Origin: Bacillota bacterium
GTDB lineage: Bacteria; Bacillota; JAAYKD01
DNA: 32,472 bases
NCBI GenBank assembly: GCA_012522585.1
Contig: JAAYKD010000107.1
Location: forward strand, 1-32,472
Direction of reading: 5' to 3'
The position numbers were made by a program, and so were the translations under genes. Every line of letters begins with the position of its first letter. Position 1 is the stretch's first letter. Shown here in pieces: positions 8,759 to 17,365 of the stretch. Below the pieces are notes generated by a model. It was given only the letters and a program-made list of their open reading frames with translations. It had not been told where the DNA came from and ran no database searches.

Positions 8759-9830
8759 GGAAAGAAAAATAACTAAAAAAATTGCTGTTGGCAATATTTT
8801 TATCGGTGGTGATGCCCCCGTCGTCGTTCAATCTATGTGTGATACGAGAACTGAGGATACAGCTGCCACCATCGAGCAAATTTTGCAATTGCAAAATGAG
8901 GGATGCGAACTGATCAGAGTTGCCGTGCCTCACGAACAGGCTGCTCGAGCCTTAGGAGCCATTAAGCAGAAAATCCAAATCCCTCTAGTGGCAGATATTC
9001 ATTTTGATTATCGCTTAGCCTTAATTGCCTTGGAGGAAGGCGTCGATAAACTGAGAATCAATCCCGGTAATATTGGCTCTCCTGAGAGGATTGAGGCTGT
9101 GGTCAGGGCAGCCAAGGATAGAAATGTACCCATCAGAATCGGTGTCAATGCCGGCTCGTTGGAAAGAGAGATTTTAGAAAAATATGAGCGGCCGACAGCC
9201 CAAGCCATGGGTGAGAGCGCCCTTTCTCATATTCGTATTTTAGAGGAGCTGGATTTTTTCGACATTCTGATCTCAGTTAAAGCGAGCTCGGTGCCCATGA
9301 CCATTGAGGCCTATCGAAAGCTCTCACAAATTGTTGACTATCCTCTTCACTTAGGGATAACCGAAGCCGGGCCACCTTCCACAGGCATCATACGTTCGGC
9401 TGTTGGGATGGGTTCCTTGCTTTCAGATGGAATAGGAGATACCTTGAGAGTATCCTTGAGTGCTGACCCCAGGGAGGAAGTCAGGGTAGCTTGGGAAATA
9501 TTGAAGAGCCTTGAACTTAGAAAAAGAGGCATCACTTTAGTTTCATGCCCAACTTGTGGCCGAGTTAAAGGGGATGTCTATGAATTGGCCAGAAGAGCCG
9601 AAGAGGCATTAAGAAATTATCAGGGGATACCTCTGACCGTTGCAATTATGGGCTGTGAAGTCAACGGCCCCTTGGAAGCCAAGCATGCAGATCTTGGTTT
9701 GGCCTGCGGAGTGGATACGGCTCTGCTCTTCGTCAAGGGAGAGATAGTAGCAAAACTCAGCCCTCCTGAGTATTTCAGGGCATTGCTGGCAAAAATCGAT
9801 GAAGTAAACAAAAATGCCATTAATCAATGA
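8757..9830 (+). CDS. ispG: 4-hydroxy-3-methylbut-2-en-1-yl diphosphate synthase (flavodoxin)
   Basis: VVVQSMCDTRTEDTAATIEQI, LVADIHFDYRLAL, SCPTCGR, MGCEVNGPLEAKHADLG. Confidence 0.97.
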   Translation: MERKITKKIAVGNIFIGGDAPVVVQSMCDTRTEDTAATIEQILQLQNEGCELIRVAVPHEQAARALGAIKQKIQIPLVADIHFDYRLALIALEEGVDKLRINPGNIGSPERIEAVVRAAKDRNVPIRIGVNAGSLEREILEKYERPTAQAMGESALSHIRILEELDFFDILISVKASSVPMTIEAYRKLSQIVDYPLHLGITEAGPPSTGIIRSAVGMGSLLSDGIGDTLRVSLSADPREEVRVAWEILKSLELRKRGITLVSCPTCGRVKGDVYELARRAEEALRNYQGIPLTVAIMGCEVNGPLEAKHADLGLACGVDTALLFVKGEIVAKLSPPEYFRALLAKIDEVNKNAINQ

Positions 9831-9866
9831 TTTTTACCACGTTTAGCCTGCATTTGTGCTAAGTAC

Positions 9867-9895
9867 TTGCCAATATTAATTTTTTATGTTAAAAT
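9867..9895 (+). promoter_or_regulatory. SigA-type promoter of the rimP-nusA-infB operon (TTGCCA-17-TAAAAT)
   Basis: TTGCCA 9867-9872, 17-bp spacer, TAAAAT 9890-9895. Confidence 0.75.
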
Positions 9896-9909
9896 TACTA
9901 TTGCTTGTT

Positions 9910-9938
9910 GAGAGTGGGCCTGCCCACTCTCTCTTGTT
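9910..9938 (+). terminator. Leader hairpin upstream of rimP (probable attenuator)
   Basis: GAGAGTGGG-cctg-CCCACTCTC 9-bp stem followed by pyrimidine-rich TCTTGTTTG, starting ~10 nt after predicted TSS. Confidence 0.65.
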
Positions 9939-9957
9939 TGTGAAAAGAGGTGATTTG

Positions 9958-10416
9958 ATGAGAGCTAACCTAGAAAAGGTGGAAAATATTGCAGCCGAGG
10001 TAGCCGAAGAATTGGGTTATGAGCTTTATCGCGTCCAGATGATGAAAGAGAGAGGACGCAGCATTTTGAGGATTACGATCGACCACGATGAGGGGATAAA
10101 TCACCAGGATTGTGAAAAGTACAGTCGAGCAATTGACCCCCTTTTAGATCAGGAAGATCCGATTCCATACAGTTATTACCTGGAAGTTTCTTCACCGGGG
10201 TTATATCGTCAACTCTATAATGAAAATCATTATCAAAAGCATTTAGGCTCATTTGTCAAGGTTGTCTGTCGCCGCGGGGTGGCAGGAGCTCGCACCCATC
10301 GGGGGACTTTGGCTTCTTTTGATCATGAATATATAAATTTAACAATCGCTGAGCAAGAGTTAAAAATACCCAGAGAACTTATTAAATCAGTAAAATTAGA
10401 TATCCCTGAAGGATAA
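9958..10416 (+). CDS. rimP: Ribosome maturation factor RimP
   Basis: AEELGYELYRVQMMKERGRSILRITIDHDEGINHQDCEKYSRAIDPLLD, YLEVSSPGLYRQL; ATG at 9958 with RBS AGAGGTG. Confidence 0.95.
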   Translation: MRANLEKVENIAAEVAEELGYELYRVQMMKERGRSILRITIDHDEGINHQDCEKYSRAIDPLLDQEDPIPYSYYLEVSSPGLYRQLYNENHYQKHLGSFVKVVCRRGVAGARTHRGTLASFDHEYINLTIAEQELKIPRELIKSVKLDIPEG

Positions 10417-10438
10417 GGGATAAAGGAGTAAAGGCAGA

Positions 10439-11488
10439 ATGAACAAAGAATTCATCGAGGCTTTGGCGGCAGTTGCTAAAGAGAGAAATATTTCCGAGGA
10501 AATGCTCTTTAAAACCGTGGAACAAGCCCTTGTTTCAGCATATAAACGTAGTTTTAGCAATGCTACCAATGTCAGAGTGAGTATAGATACAGTCAGTGGA
10601 GAACTCAATGTATTCTCTCAAAAAACAATAGTCGAAGAGATTAAAGATCCACGCAGTGAGGAAACTCTGGAAAATGCTAAGCGAATTAACCCTGAGTATC
10701 AATTAGGCGATATCATAGAAAACGAAGTTACCCCTCAGGATTTTGGCAGAATTGCAGCTCAGACAGCCAAACAAGTTGTAGTGCAGCGTTTGCGCGAAGC
10801 GGAAAGAGGCATGGTCTATGACCAATACGCTGACCGTGAAGGTGAAATCATCGGAGGGATGATTCAACGCTATGAGCAAAAGAACATCATAGTTGAATTG
10901 GATAATCAAGTTGAAGCTCTGTTACCTTTAAGTGAGCAAGTGATGGGTGAGGATTATTCAGTTGGCAAGAGATTGAGTTTTTTTGTTGTTGAAGTCAAAA
11001 GATCCATGAAAGGTCCACAAATTATCGCTTCCCGTTCCCATCCCGGCCTCTTGAGAAGGCTTTTCGAACTTGAAGTACCTGAATTATACGATGGCACCGT
11101 AGAAATGAAATCCATCGCCAGGGAAGCAGGACAACGTTCTAAGGTTGCCGTATATTCTAAACATGAAGACATCGACCCTGTTGGTGCTTGTGTTGGTCCT
11201 AAGGGGGCTAGAGTCCAGGCTGTGGTCAATGAACTCAATGGAGAAAAGATCGATATTGTCAATTATTCTGAGGATATGGCTGAATACGTTGCCAACGCTC
11301 TCAGTCCGGCTAAAACAATCTATGTTGATGTCCTGGAGGACGGGAAATCAGCTCGGGTTATAGTTCCTGATTATCAGCTTTCTTTGGCCATCGGCAAGGA
11401 AGGACAGAATGCCCGTTTAGCAGCTAAATTGACAAATTTTAAAATCGATATTAAAAGTGAATCCCAAGCTGAATCTGAAAATTTATAG
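10439..11488 (+). CDS. nusA: Transcription termination/antitermination factor NusA
   Basis: KTVEQALVSAYKRSF, SRSHPGLLRRLFELEVPE, IDPVGACVGPKGARVQAVVNELNGEKIDIV. Confidence 0.97.
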   Translation: MNKEFIEALAAVAKERNISEEMLFKTVEQALVSAYKRSFSNATNVRVSIDTVSGELNVFSQKTIVEEIKDPRSEETLENAKRINPEYQLGDIIENEVTPQDFGRIAAQTAKQVVVQRLREAERGMVYDQYADREGEIIGGMIQRYEQKNIIVELDNQVEALLPLSEQVMGEDYSVGKRLSFFVVEVKRSMKGPQIIASRSHPGLLRRLFELEVPELYDGTVEMKSIAREAGQRSKVAVYSKHEDIDPVGACVGPKGARVQAVVNELNGEKIDIVNYSEDMAEYVANALSPAKTIYVDVLEDGKSARVIVPDYQLSLAIGKEGQNARLAAKLTNFKIDIKSESQAESENL

Positions 11489-11528
11489 GAAGCTTAATTG
11501 GTAATTCTGTTTAAAGGGACGTGAAATA

Positions 11529-11831
11529 ATGAAGAGGAGAAAAACACCTCAACGAATGTGTGTAGGCTGTCAAGAAATCTCTCCCAAGCGTCAATTAATT
11601 AGAATAGTTCGCAGTCCCCAAGGGGAACTGTCTCTTGATTTAAGTGGTAAAAAATCAGGCCGAGGTGCCTATCTTTGCCGTAATCAGGAGTGCTTTCACA
11701 CTGCAGTTAAAGCTAAAAGGTTGCAGAAAGCCTTGAAATGTGAAATTTCTTCTGAGCTTTTAGCAATTTTAGCAGGTGAATTGGATTTACTGGAAGAAGA
11801 TAAAGAAGAAAGAACTATTGATAAAACATAA
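11529..11831 (+). CDS. ylxR: YlxR family RNA-binding protein
   Basis: RKTPQRMCVGCQEISPKRQLIRIVRSPQGELSLDLSGKKSGRGAYLC between nusA and infB. Confidence 0.93.
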   Translation: MKRRKTPQRMCVGCQEISPKRQLIRIVRSPQGELSLDLSGKKSGRGAYLCRNQECFHTAVKAKRLQKALKCEISSELLAILAGELDLLEEDKEERTIDKT

Positions 11832-11933
11832 ACACTTAATTGCATTGCAGCAAAATACCGATATTTCGGTGAGGAGTGGTCGTATCTTTTAATGAAATAA
11901 GTTCAATTTTTGCCGAAATATGGAGGTGGCTCA

Positions 11934-14654
11934 ATGGATAAAATAACCGTCAGCGATCTGGCGAAGGAACTCAAAGTATCTACAAAATTGATTAGCAGCC
12001 TATTGACCGCTTTGGACATGACTGACGTAACAGCTAATACTGTTATAGCCGATCCTGTTGCTAAAGCGGTATCTGATGTTGTACTCAAAGAAAAAGCTAA
12101 GAAAGCAGCAGCCAAAAGAAAAGAAAAGGCTGAAGAAAAGAGTAAAACCGCTGTTCAAGATAAAAAAGCAGCTGAATCTAAGGATTCAGACAAAACAATA
12201 AAAACTATCCCGGTCAGACAAGAACCTGCCAAACGCCCTGCTCAGCAGGCACCCAGAGCTCCCAGACCCGCTTCTGATGCTCCCAGGCAGACTAGACCTC
12301 GTCCGGATAGCAGACCGACAGGTGATAGAAGATCTGCTCAAGCGGTCGATCGAAGACCTGCTCAAGCGGTCGATCGTAGACCTGCTCAAGCTGGAGACCG
12401 AAGACCTGCTCAAGCCGGAGACCGAAGACCTGCTCAAGCCGGGGACCGAAGACCTGCTCAAGCTGGAGACCGAAGACCTCCCCAAGCTGGAGACCGAAGA
12501 CCTCCCCAAGCCGGAGATCGAAGACCTGCTCAAGCAGGAGATCGAAGACCTCCGCAAGCTGGGGATAGAAGAAGAGCTCCTGATCAGAGAAGCCGCAGCC
12601 CCAGAGGCCAGCAGCCTACCGGTGCCAGAGCAGATGGCAGAGTCAGTCGACCGGTCGGAAACAGACCGCCGGTAGTTCCGCCTCCGCCGCCACAGGTGGC
12701 TCAGCAGCAGACTACACCCACCAAGATGGTCAAAAAAGACCACAAGTATTCTGACGAGCGCTATCGCTCTCAAAATAGAATGTTTTCCTCTGAAAACGAA
12801 AGAAGTCAGCGCAGCTCAAGGAGAACTAGGAATACTCGAACCAGACCCCGCGGAAGACAGAGGGTTAAATCTGCAGAGAGAATTATTACCACAAAAGTAC
12901 CCAGTCAAATCGAATTGGGCGGAAGCATTACCGTCAAGGGTATTTCCGATTTACTCAAGACGGATGTACCTTCGGTAATCAAAAAGCTGATGGGAATGGG
13001 CGTTATGGCTGCTATGAATCAGGAAATTGATTTGGATACAGCCACTTTACTAGCTCAAGAATTTGGCAGTAAAGTCGTAGCTCCCAAAGAAGCATTTGAC
13101 CCGGAAGTTCTTGTAGCAGATATTGAGGATAAAGAAGAGGACTTGATGGACCGTGCACCCGTAGTTACCGTTATGGGTCATGTTGATCATGGTAAGACCT
13201 CACTCCTCGATGCTATCAGATCGACTAATGTTGTCTCCCGGGAAGCAGGGGGTATTACCCAGCATATCGGTGCTCATACAGTCGAAGTTCAGGATAAAAA
13301 AATCACATTTTTAGATACACCCGGTCACGAAGCATTTACTATGATGCGAGCTCGCGGAGCTCAAGTTACTGATATAGCGATTTTAGTAGTTGCGGCCGAT
13401 GACGGTGTGATGCCTCAAACGATTGAAGCAATCAATCATGCTAAAAATGCTGATGTTCCAATAGTAGTTGCGATTAATAAAATAGACAGACCCCAAGCTC
13501 AACCTGAAAGGGTTAAACAAGAACTGACCGAGCACGGTTTAATCGCCGAAGAATGGGGCGGCGACACTATCATGGTCAATGTTTCAGCCTTGAGAAAAGA
13601 AGGAATTGAATTGCTTTTGGAAAGCGTCATTCTTTTAGCTGAAATTTTGGAATTGAAAGCCAACCCCAAGCGCAAAGCCGTCGGTACTGTTATTGAAGCT
13701 AAGTTGGATAAAGGACGCGGTCCTGTGGCCTCTGTTCTAGTTCATAAAGGCACCTTAAGAATCGGTGATACGATTGTAGTGGGTAGAACTTATGGCCGAG
13801 TCAGAGCTATGGTTGACGATAAAGGTCAGCGCATAGAAGAAGCCGGGCCCAGTACCCCGGTAGAAGTGCTGGGACTCAACGAAGTACCCGATTCCAGCGA
13901 TACTTTTAACGTGGTAGACGACGAGCGTCAGGCCAGACAATTAGCTGAGACCAGAGCTTCCAATTTGAAATTGGAAGAGCAAAGATCAGGCAGAGTGACC
14001 TTAGAAGACCTGTTCAGCAAGATGAGCAGTGGCGAGGTCAAAGAATTAAATATCATCTTAAAAGCCGATGTCCATGGTTCTGTTGAAGCTATCAGAGCCT
14101 CCTTGGAGCGACTTTCCACTCCTGAAATCAGAGTAAATATTGTCCATACAGGTGTGGGAGCAGTTTCGGAAAGTGACGTCATGTTGGCCAGTGCATCCAA
14201 TGCCATTATTTTTGGTTTTAATGTGCGCCCTGATTTAAATGCCACCAAAGTAGCAGAAGCTCAAGAAGTCGACATCAGAACCTACAGGGTCATCTATGAG
14301 ATCGTCGACGATGTGGAAGCAGCCATGAAGGGTATGCTGGCTCCCGTATTAAGGGAAAGAGTAATCGGTCATGTGGAAATCAGAGATCTTTTCAAAATCT
14401 CCAGATTAGGCACAATCGCTGGTTGCTATGTCAATGAAGGCAGGGTAACCAGAAATTCTATGGTTAGAGTTATCAGAGATGGCACAGTCATCCATGAAGG
14501 TGCAATTGAATCTCTCAGACGGATCAAAGACGATGTCCGTGAAGTAGCAACCGGCTATGAATGCGGCATCATGTTGGAGAGATTTAATGATATAAAAGTC
14601 GGTGATCGTTTTGAAGTCTACATCAATGAAGAAATCAGACGTACCGAACTATAA
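11934..14654 (+). CDS. infB: Translation initiation factor IF-2 with long repetitive N-terminal linker
   Basis: [54 protein letters not shown] 11934 after GGAGGTGG. Confidence 0.97.
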   Translation: MDKITVSDLAKELKVSTKLISSLLTALDMTDVTANTVIADPVAKAVSDVVLKEKAKKAAAKRKEKAEEKSKTAVQDKKAAESKDSDKTIKTIPVRQEPAKRPAQQAPRAPRPASDAPRQTRPRPDSRPTGDRRSAQAVDRRPAQAVDRRPAQAGDRRPAQAGDRRPAQAGDRRPAQAGDRRPPQAGDRRPPQAGDRRPAQAGDRRPPQAGDRRRAPDQRSRSPRGQQPTGARADGRVSRPVGNRPPVVPPPPPQVAQQQTTPTKMVKKDHKYSDERYRSQNRMFSSENERSQRSSRRTRNTRTRPRGRQRVKSAERIITTKVPSQIELGGSITVKGISDLLKTDVPSVIKKLMGMGVMAAMNQEIDLDTATLLAQEFGSKVVAPKEAFDPEVLVADIEDKEEDLMDRAPVVTVMGHVDHGKTSLLDAIRSTNVVSREAGGITQHIGAHTVEVQDKKITFLDTPGHEAFTMMRARGAQVTDIAILVVAADDGVMPQTIEAINHAKNADVPIVVAINKIDRPQAQPERVKQELTEHGLIAEEWGGDTIMVNVSALRKEGIELLLESVILLAEILELKANPKRKAVGTVIEAKLDKGRGPVASVLVHKGTLRIGDTIVVGRTYGRVRAMVDDKGQRIEEAGPSTPVEVLGLNEVPDSSDTFNVVDDERQARQLAETRASNLKLEEQRSGRVTLEDLFSKMSSGEVKELNIILKADVHGSVEAIRASLERLSTPEIRVNIVHTGVGAVSESDVMLASASNAIIFGFNVRPDLNATKVAEAQEVDIRTYRVIYEIVDDVEAAMKGMLAPVLRERVIGHVEIRDLFKISRLGTIAGCYVNEGRVTRNSMVRVIRDGTVIHEGAIESLRRIKDDVREVATGYECGIMLERFNDIKVGDRFEVYINEEIRRTEL
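12324..12563 (+). repeat. Minisatellite: ten 24-bp units encoding an AQAGDRRP-type octapeptide repeat in IF-2
   Basis: Consecutive units of type GAYCGAAGACCTGCTCAAGCYGGA. Confidence 0.93.
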
Positions 14655-14683
14655 AATTCCTTAAATTTCAAGGAGGAGATTAG

Positions 14684-15049
14684 ATGAAACAAAGAGCTTT
14701 GAGAATTTCAACTGTGATTAAAAATGTGGTCAGCAATCTCATACAAAATGAAATACGCGACCCTCGTATCGGCTTTGTCAGCGTTTCCGATGTGGAAGTA
14801 AGCGGTGACTTGCGCTTAGCCAAGATCTATATCAGCCCGATGGGGACTGATGAAGAAAAGCAAGCTTCCATGGCTGGTCTGGAAAGTGCCAAAGGCATGA
14901 TCAGAACAGCAATCGGACAGGCTGTGAAACTGAAATATACTCCGGAAATTCAGCTGATTCAAGATGATTCTATTGCTAGAGGTTCAGAACTTTTAGATTT
15001 AATCAACAAAGTAACTGCTCCCAAAGAGCAAGAAGAAGAAAAAGAATAG
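14684..15049 (+). CDS. rbfA: Ribosome-binding factor A
   Basis: IRDPRIGFVSVSDVEVSGDLRLAKIYIS, RTAIGQAVKLKYTPEIQLIQDDSI. Confidence 0.95.
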   Translation: MKQRALRISTVIKNVVSNLIQNEIRDPRIGFVSVSDVEVSGDLRLAKIYISPMGTDEEKQASMAGLESAKGMIRTAIGQAVKLKYTPEIQLIQDDSIARGSELLDLINKVTAPKEQEEEKE

Positions 15050-15062
15050 CAAGAAATCGATC

Positions 15063-15104
15063 AGGCGGCAGGAAAATTTCCCGTCGCCTTTCCTTTATCT
15101 TTTC
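15063..15104 (+). terminator. Probable intrinsic terminator between rbfA and truB
   Basis: AGGCGGCAGGAAA / TTTCCCGTCGCCT imperfect stem followed by TTCCTTTATCTTTTC. Confidence 0.6.
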
Positions 15105-15123
15105 TTAGAAAGAAGGTTGTGCC

Positions 15124-16053
15124 ATGATTCATGGTGTAATCAATTTGAATAAACCAAAGGGGATTACCTCCCATGACGCAGTCAGCCGTTTGCGCCGGAT
15201 TTTGCAGCAAAGGAGAATTGGTCATACAGGCACTTTGGATCCTTTGGCTCAAGGTGTTTTGCCTATCTGTTTAGGCGATGCTACCAGAATTGCCGAATAT
15301 CTGAGCGGAGCCGATAAAACTTACAGGGTCTGGATGCGCTTTGGCTATAGCTCTGACACCCTGGATATCACAGGTCAGGTTAAAGAAGTTGAATCTGAAG
15401 AAATATCGAGCAGGGATCTGGATAAGATTTTGCAAAATTTTCAAGGTGAGATAGAGCAAGTCCCCCCCATGTATTCTGCCATCAGTATCAAAGGGCAGAG
15501 ACTCCATCAATTGGCTCGACAGGGTAAGACTATAGACAGACCTGCCAGAAGGGTTATAATCCATAAAATAGAGCATTTGAACTCCTTCAAAGGACCTTTG
15601 GGCTTTGAAGCTGAATTGAGGGTTAAATGCAGTAAGGGCACTTATATCAGGTCTTTGGTTCAAGATATTGGCAAGGCTGCCGGCACTGATGCTATTTTAA
15701 CCGATTTGACCAGAGAAAAAAGCGGTGGTTTTAGTCTTGATCAGTCTCTGGATTTTGCAAGCATAGAAGCCAGAGTCGAATCGGCCCAGACAGCAGAAAT
15801 TTTACATCTTCTGTCTCCTAAACAATTATCATTGCCGATCAGAACACTCACTCCGGAAGAAAAAAACGAAATCAAGTTCGGTCGTTTTATCAATTGCTCC
15901 TTGGATGAAAAAGAGATTTTAGCCCAAGAGGACCTGTTGCTGCTCTATCAAGAAAAACTGGTAGCTATCGGCACCCTTGTTGATCAGGACGGGTCTTGTC
16001 TGATCAAGCCAAAGAAAAACTTTGTCAATCCTTTGAAATTCGTGAAAAAATAA
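15124..16053 (+). CDS. truB: tRNA pseudouridine(55) synthase
   Basis: GVINLNKPKGITSHDAV, IGHTGTLDPLAQGVLPICLGDATRIAEY, KCSKGTYIRSLVQDIG. Confidence 0.97.
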   Translation: MIHGVINLNKPKGITSHDAVSRLRRILQQRRIGHTGTLDPLAQGVLPICLGDATRIAEYLSGADKTYRVWMRFGYSSDTLDITGQVKEVESEEISSRDLDKILQNFQGEIEQVPPMYSAISIKGQRLHQLARQGKTIDRPARRVIIHKIEHLNSFKGPLGFEAELRVKCSKGTYIRSLVQDIGKAAGTDAILTDLTREKSGGFSLDQSLDFASIEARVESAQTAEILHLLSPKQLSLPIRTLTPEEKNEIKFGRFINCSLDEKEILAQEDLLLLYQEKLVAIGTLVDQDGSCLIKPKKNFVNPLKFVKK

Positions 16054-16069
16054 AAGCCAGGTGAATATA

Positions 16070-16855
16070 ATGAAAATCTATAATGCTGAGGACAGCCTGC
16101 CTGAACAAAAGAGAATAATCGCTTTGGGCAATTTTGATGGAGTTCATTTGGGTCATCAAGCTATAATAAAAAATGCCGTCGAACTGGCAAATAAATCCGA
16201 TGCCTTGGCCTCGATTTTGCTTTTTGAACCTCATCCCATGGCTCTTTTGCAGCCCAATCAGGTTCACCCTCTTTTAACTTCGCTAGAAGCTAAAATTGAA
16301 TACTTTACCCGGTTGGGTTTAGATGAATTGATAATTCATCCTTTTACCGAAGAAATTAAATCAATGTTGCCGCAACAGTTTTTTCTTCAGATCCTCTGTC
16401 AAAAACTGAATGCCGGGGGATTTTCCATTGGCTTCGATTATACTTTTGGCAATCAGCATAAGGGCAATGCCTCACTCTTGAGAGAATTCAGCTTGGCTAA
16501 GAATTTGACTATTGTCATTCAAAAAGAGGTTTTGTTTGACGGTGAACCGGTTTCTTCCACAGAGATCAAGAAAGCGATCAGGAGCGGCCGCTTTGACCGG
16601 GCTAATCGATTGTTGGGGCGTAAATATTGTCTTTCTATCGAGTCTTTTACTAAGGAAGAAGATGTCTATCGCTTGAATTTTAACCAGCAGGCCGTCTTGC
16701 CCCAAGCGGGAGAATTTTCTGTTTCGGTCTGCCAGGCTAACAATCTTTTGGACCAGAAGGGTCTTCTTTTCCTTGAAGAGGGAAGGGTCAAACTAAAGAT
16801 CAAAGAAGAACTTTGTCGGCAGAAAAAATACCTTTTATTTTTTCAAAATCAATGA
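16070..16855 (+). CDS. ribF: RibF-family FAD synthetase (FMN adenylyltransferase) with reduced C-terminal region
   Basis: ALGNFDGVHLGHQAII, FEPHPMALL, VSSTEIKKAIRSGRFDRANRLLGR; usual riboflavin kinase GRxLGxPTAN motif not seen. Confidence 0.85.
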   Translation: MKIYNAEDSLPEQKRIIALGNFDGVHLGHQAIIKNAVELANKSDALASILLFEPHPMALLQPNQVHPLLTSLEAKIEYFTRLGLDELIIHPFTEEIKSMLPQQFFLQILCQKLNAGGFSIGFDYTFGNQHKGNASLLREFSLAKNLTIVIQKEVLFDGEPVSSTEIKKAIRSGRFDRANRLLGRKYCLSIESFTKEEDVYRLNFNQQAVLPQAGEFSVSVCQANNLLDQKGLLFLEEGRVKLKIKEELCRQKKYLLFFQNQ

Positions 16856-16864
16856 AGATAGCCC

Positions 16865-16893
16865 TTGATATAATGAGCCTCATGGGTTATAAT
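16865..16893 (+). promoter_or_regulatory. SigA-type promoter of rpsO (TTGATA-17-TATAAT)
   Basis: TTGATA 16865-16870, 17-bp spacer, TATAAT 16888-16893. Confidence 0.75.
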
Positions 16894-16899
16894 GCATGA

Positions 16900-16973
16900 G
16901 CAACCTAAGGCTAGGTAAATAGCTCCTCCGGCTTTCTACTTGGCTCTAGGAGTAAATATTTTAGGAGGACAAA
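16900..16973 (+). promoter_or_regulatory. Candidate S15 autoregulatory leader
   Basis: Hairpin ACCTA-AGGC-TAGGT 16903-16916; CTCCT 16923-16927 can pair with AGGAG 16948-16952 or with the Shine-Dalgarno AGGAGG 16963-16968. Confidence 0.5.
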
Positions 16974-17240
16974 ATGATTACCAAAGAATTGAAACAAGAA
17001 TTGATTGAAACTTATCGCTTACATGAAAATGATACAGGTTCACCGGAAGTTCAAATTGCTATTTTGACTGAACGCATTAAGCAGTTGACTGAGCATTTAA
17101 AGACTCATAAAAAGGACCATCACTCAAGAAGAGGTATGTTCTTGATGATCGGTCAGCGTCGTTCTCTTTTGGATTACCTGCGTAAAATTGATGTTGAACG
17201 CTACCGTGAGATTATCCAAAAACTAGGAATCAGACGTTAA
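16974..17240 (+). CDS. rpsO: 30S ribosomal protein S15
   Basis: [55 protein letters not shown]. Confidence 0.98.
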   Translation: MITKELKQELIETYRLHENDTGSPEVQIAILTERIKQLTEHLKTHKKDHHSRRGMFLMIGQRRSLLDYLRKIDVERYREIIQKLGIRR

Positions 17241-17250
17241 TTAAAAAAGC

Positions 17251-17280
17251 AACGCCGTTTCTTATAAACGGCGTTTTTTT
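17251..17280 (+). terminator. Intrinsic terminator after rpsO
   Basis: AACGCCGTTT-cttat-AAACGGCGTT followed by TTTTT. Confidence 0.93.
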
Positions 17281-17365
17281 ATAGCTTTGTTGCAGGAATA
17301 GATGAATCGGATAACGAAATTACTATGGATATAAAGAATAAAGAAAAGAAAAACAGGAGGTACAA

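Noticed and set aside
12324-12563. Regular 24-bp repeats considered as a CRISPR array
   Set aside because: Units are directly adjacent with no unique spacers and lie in frame within infB; it is a coding minisatellite.
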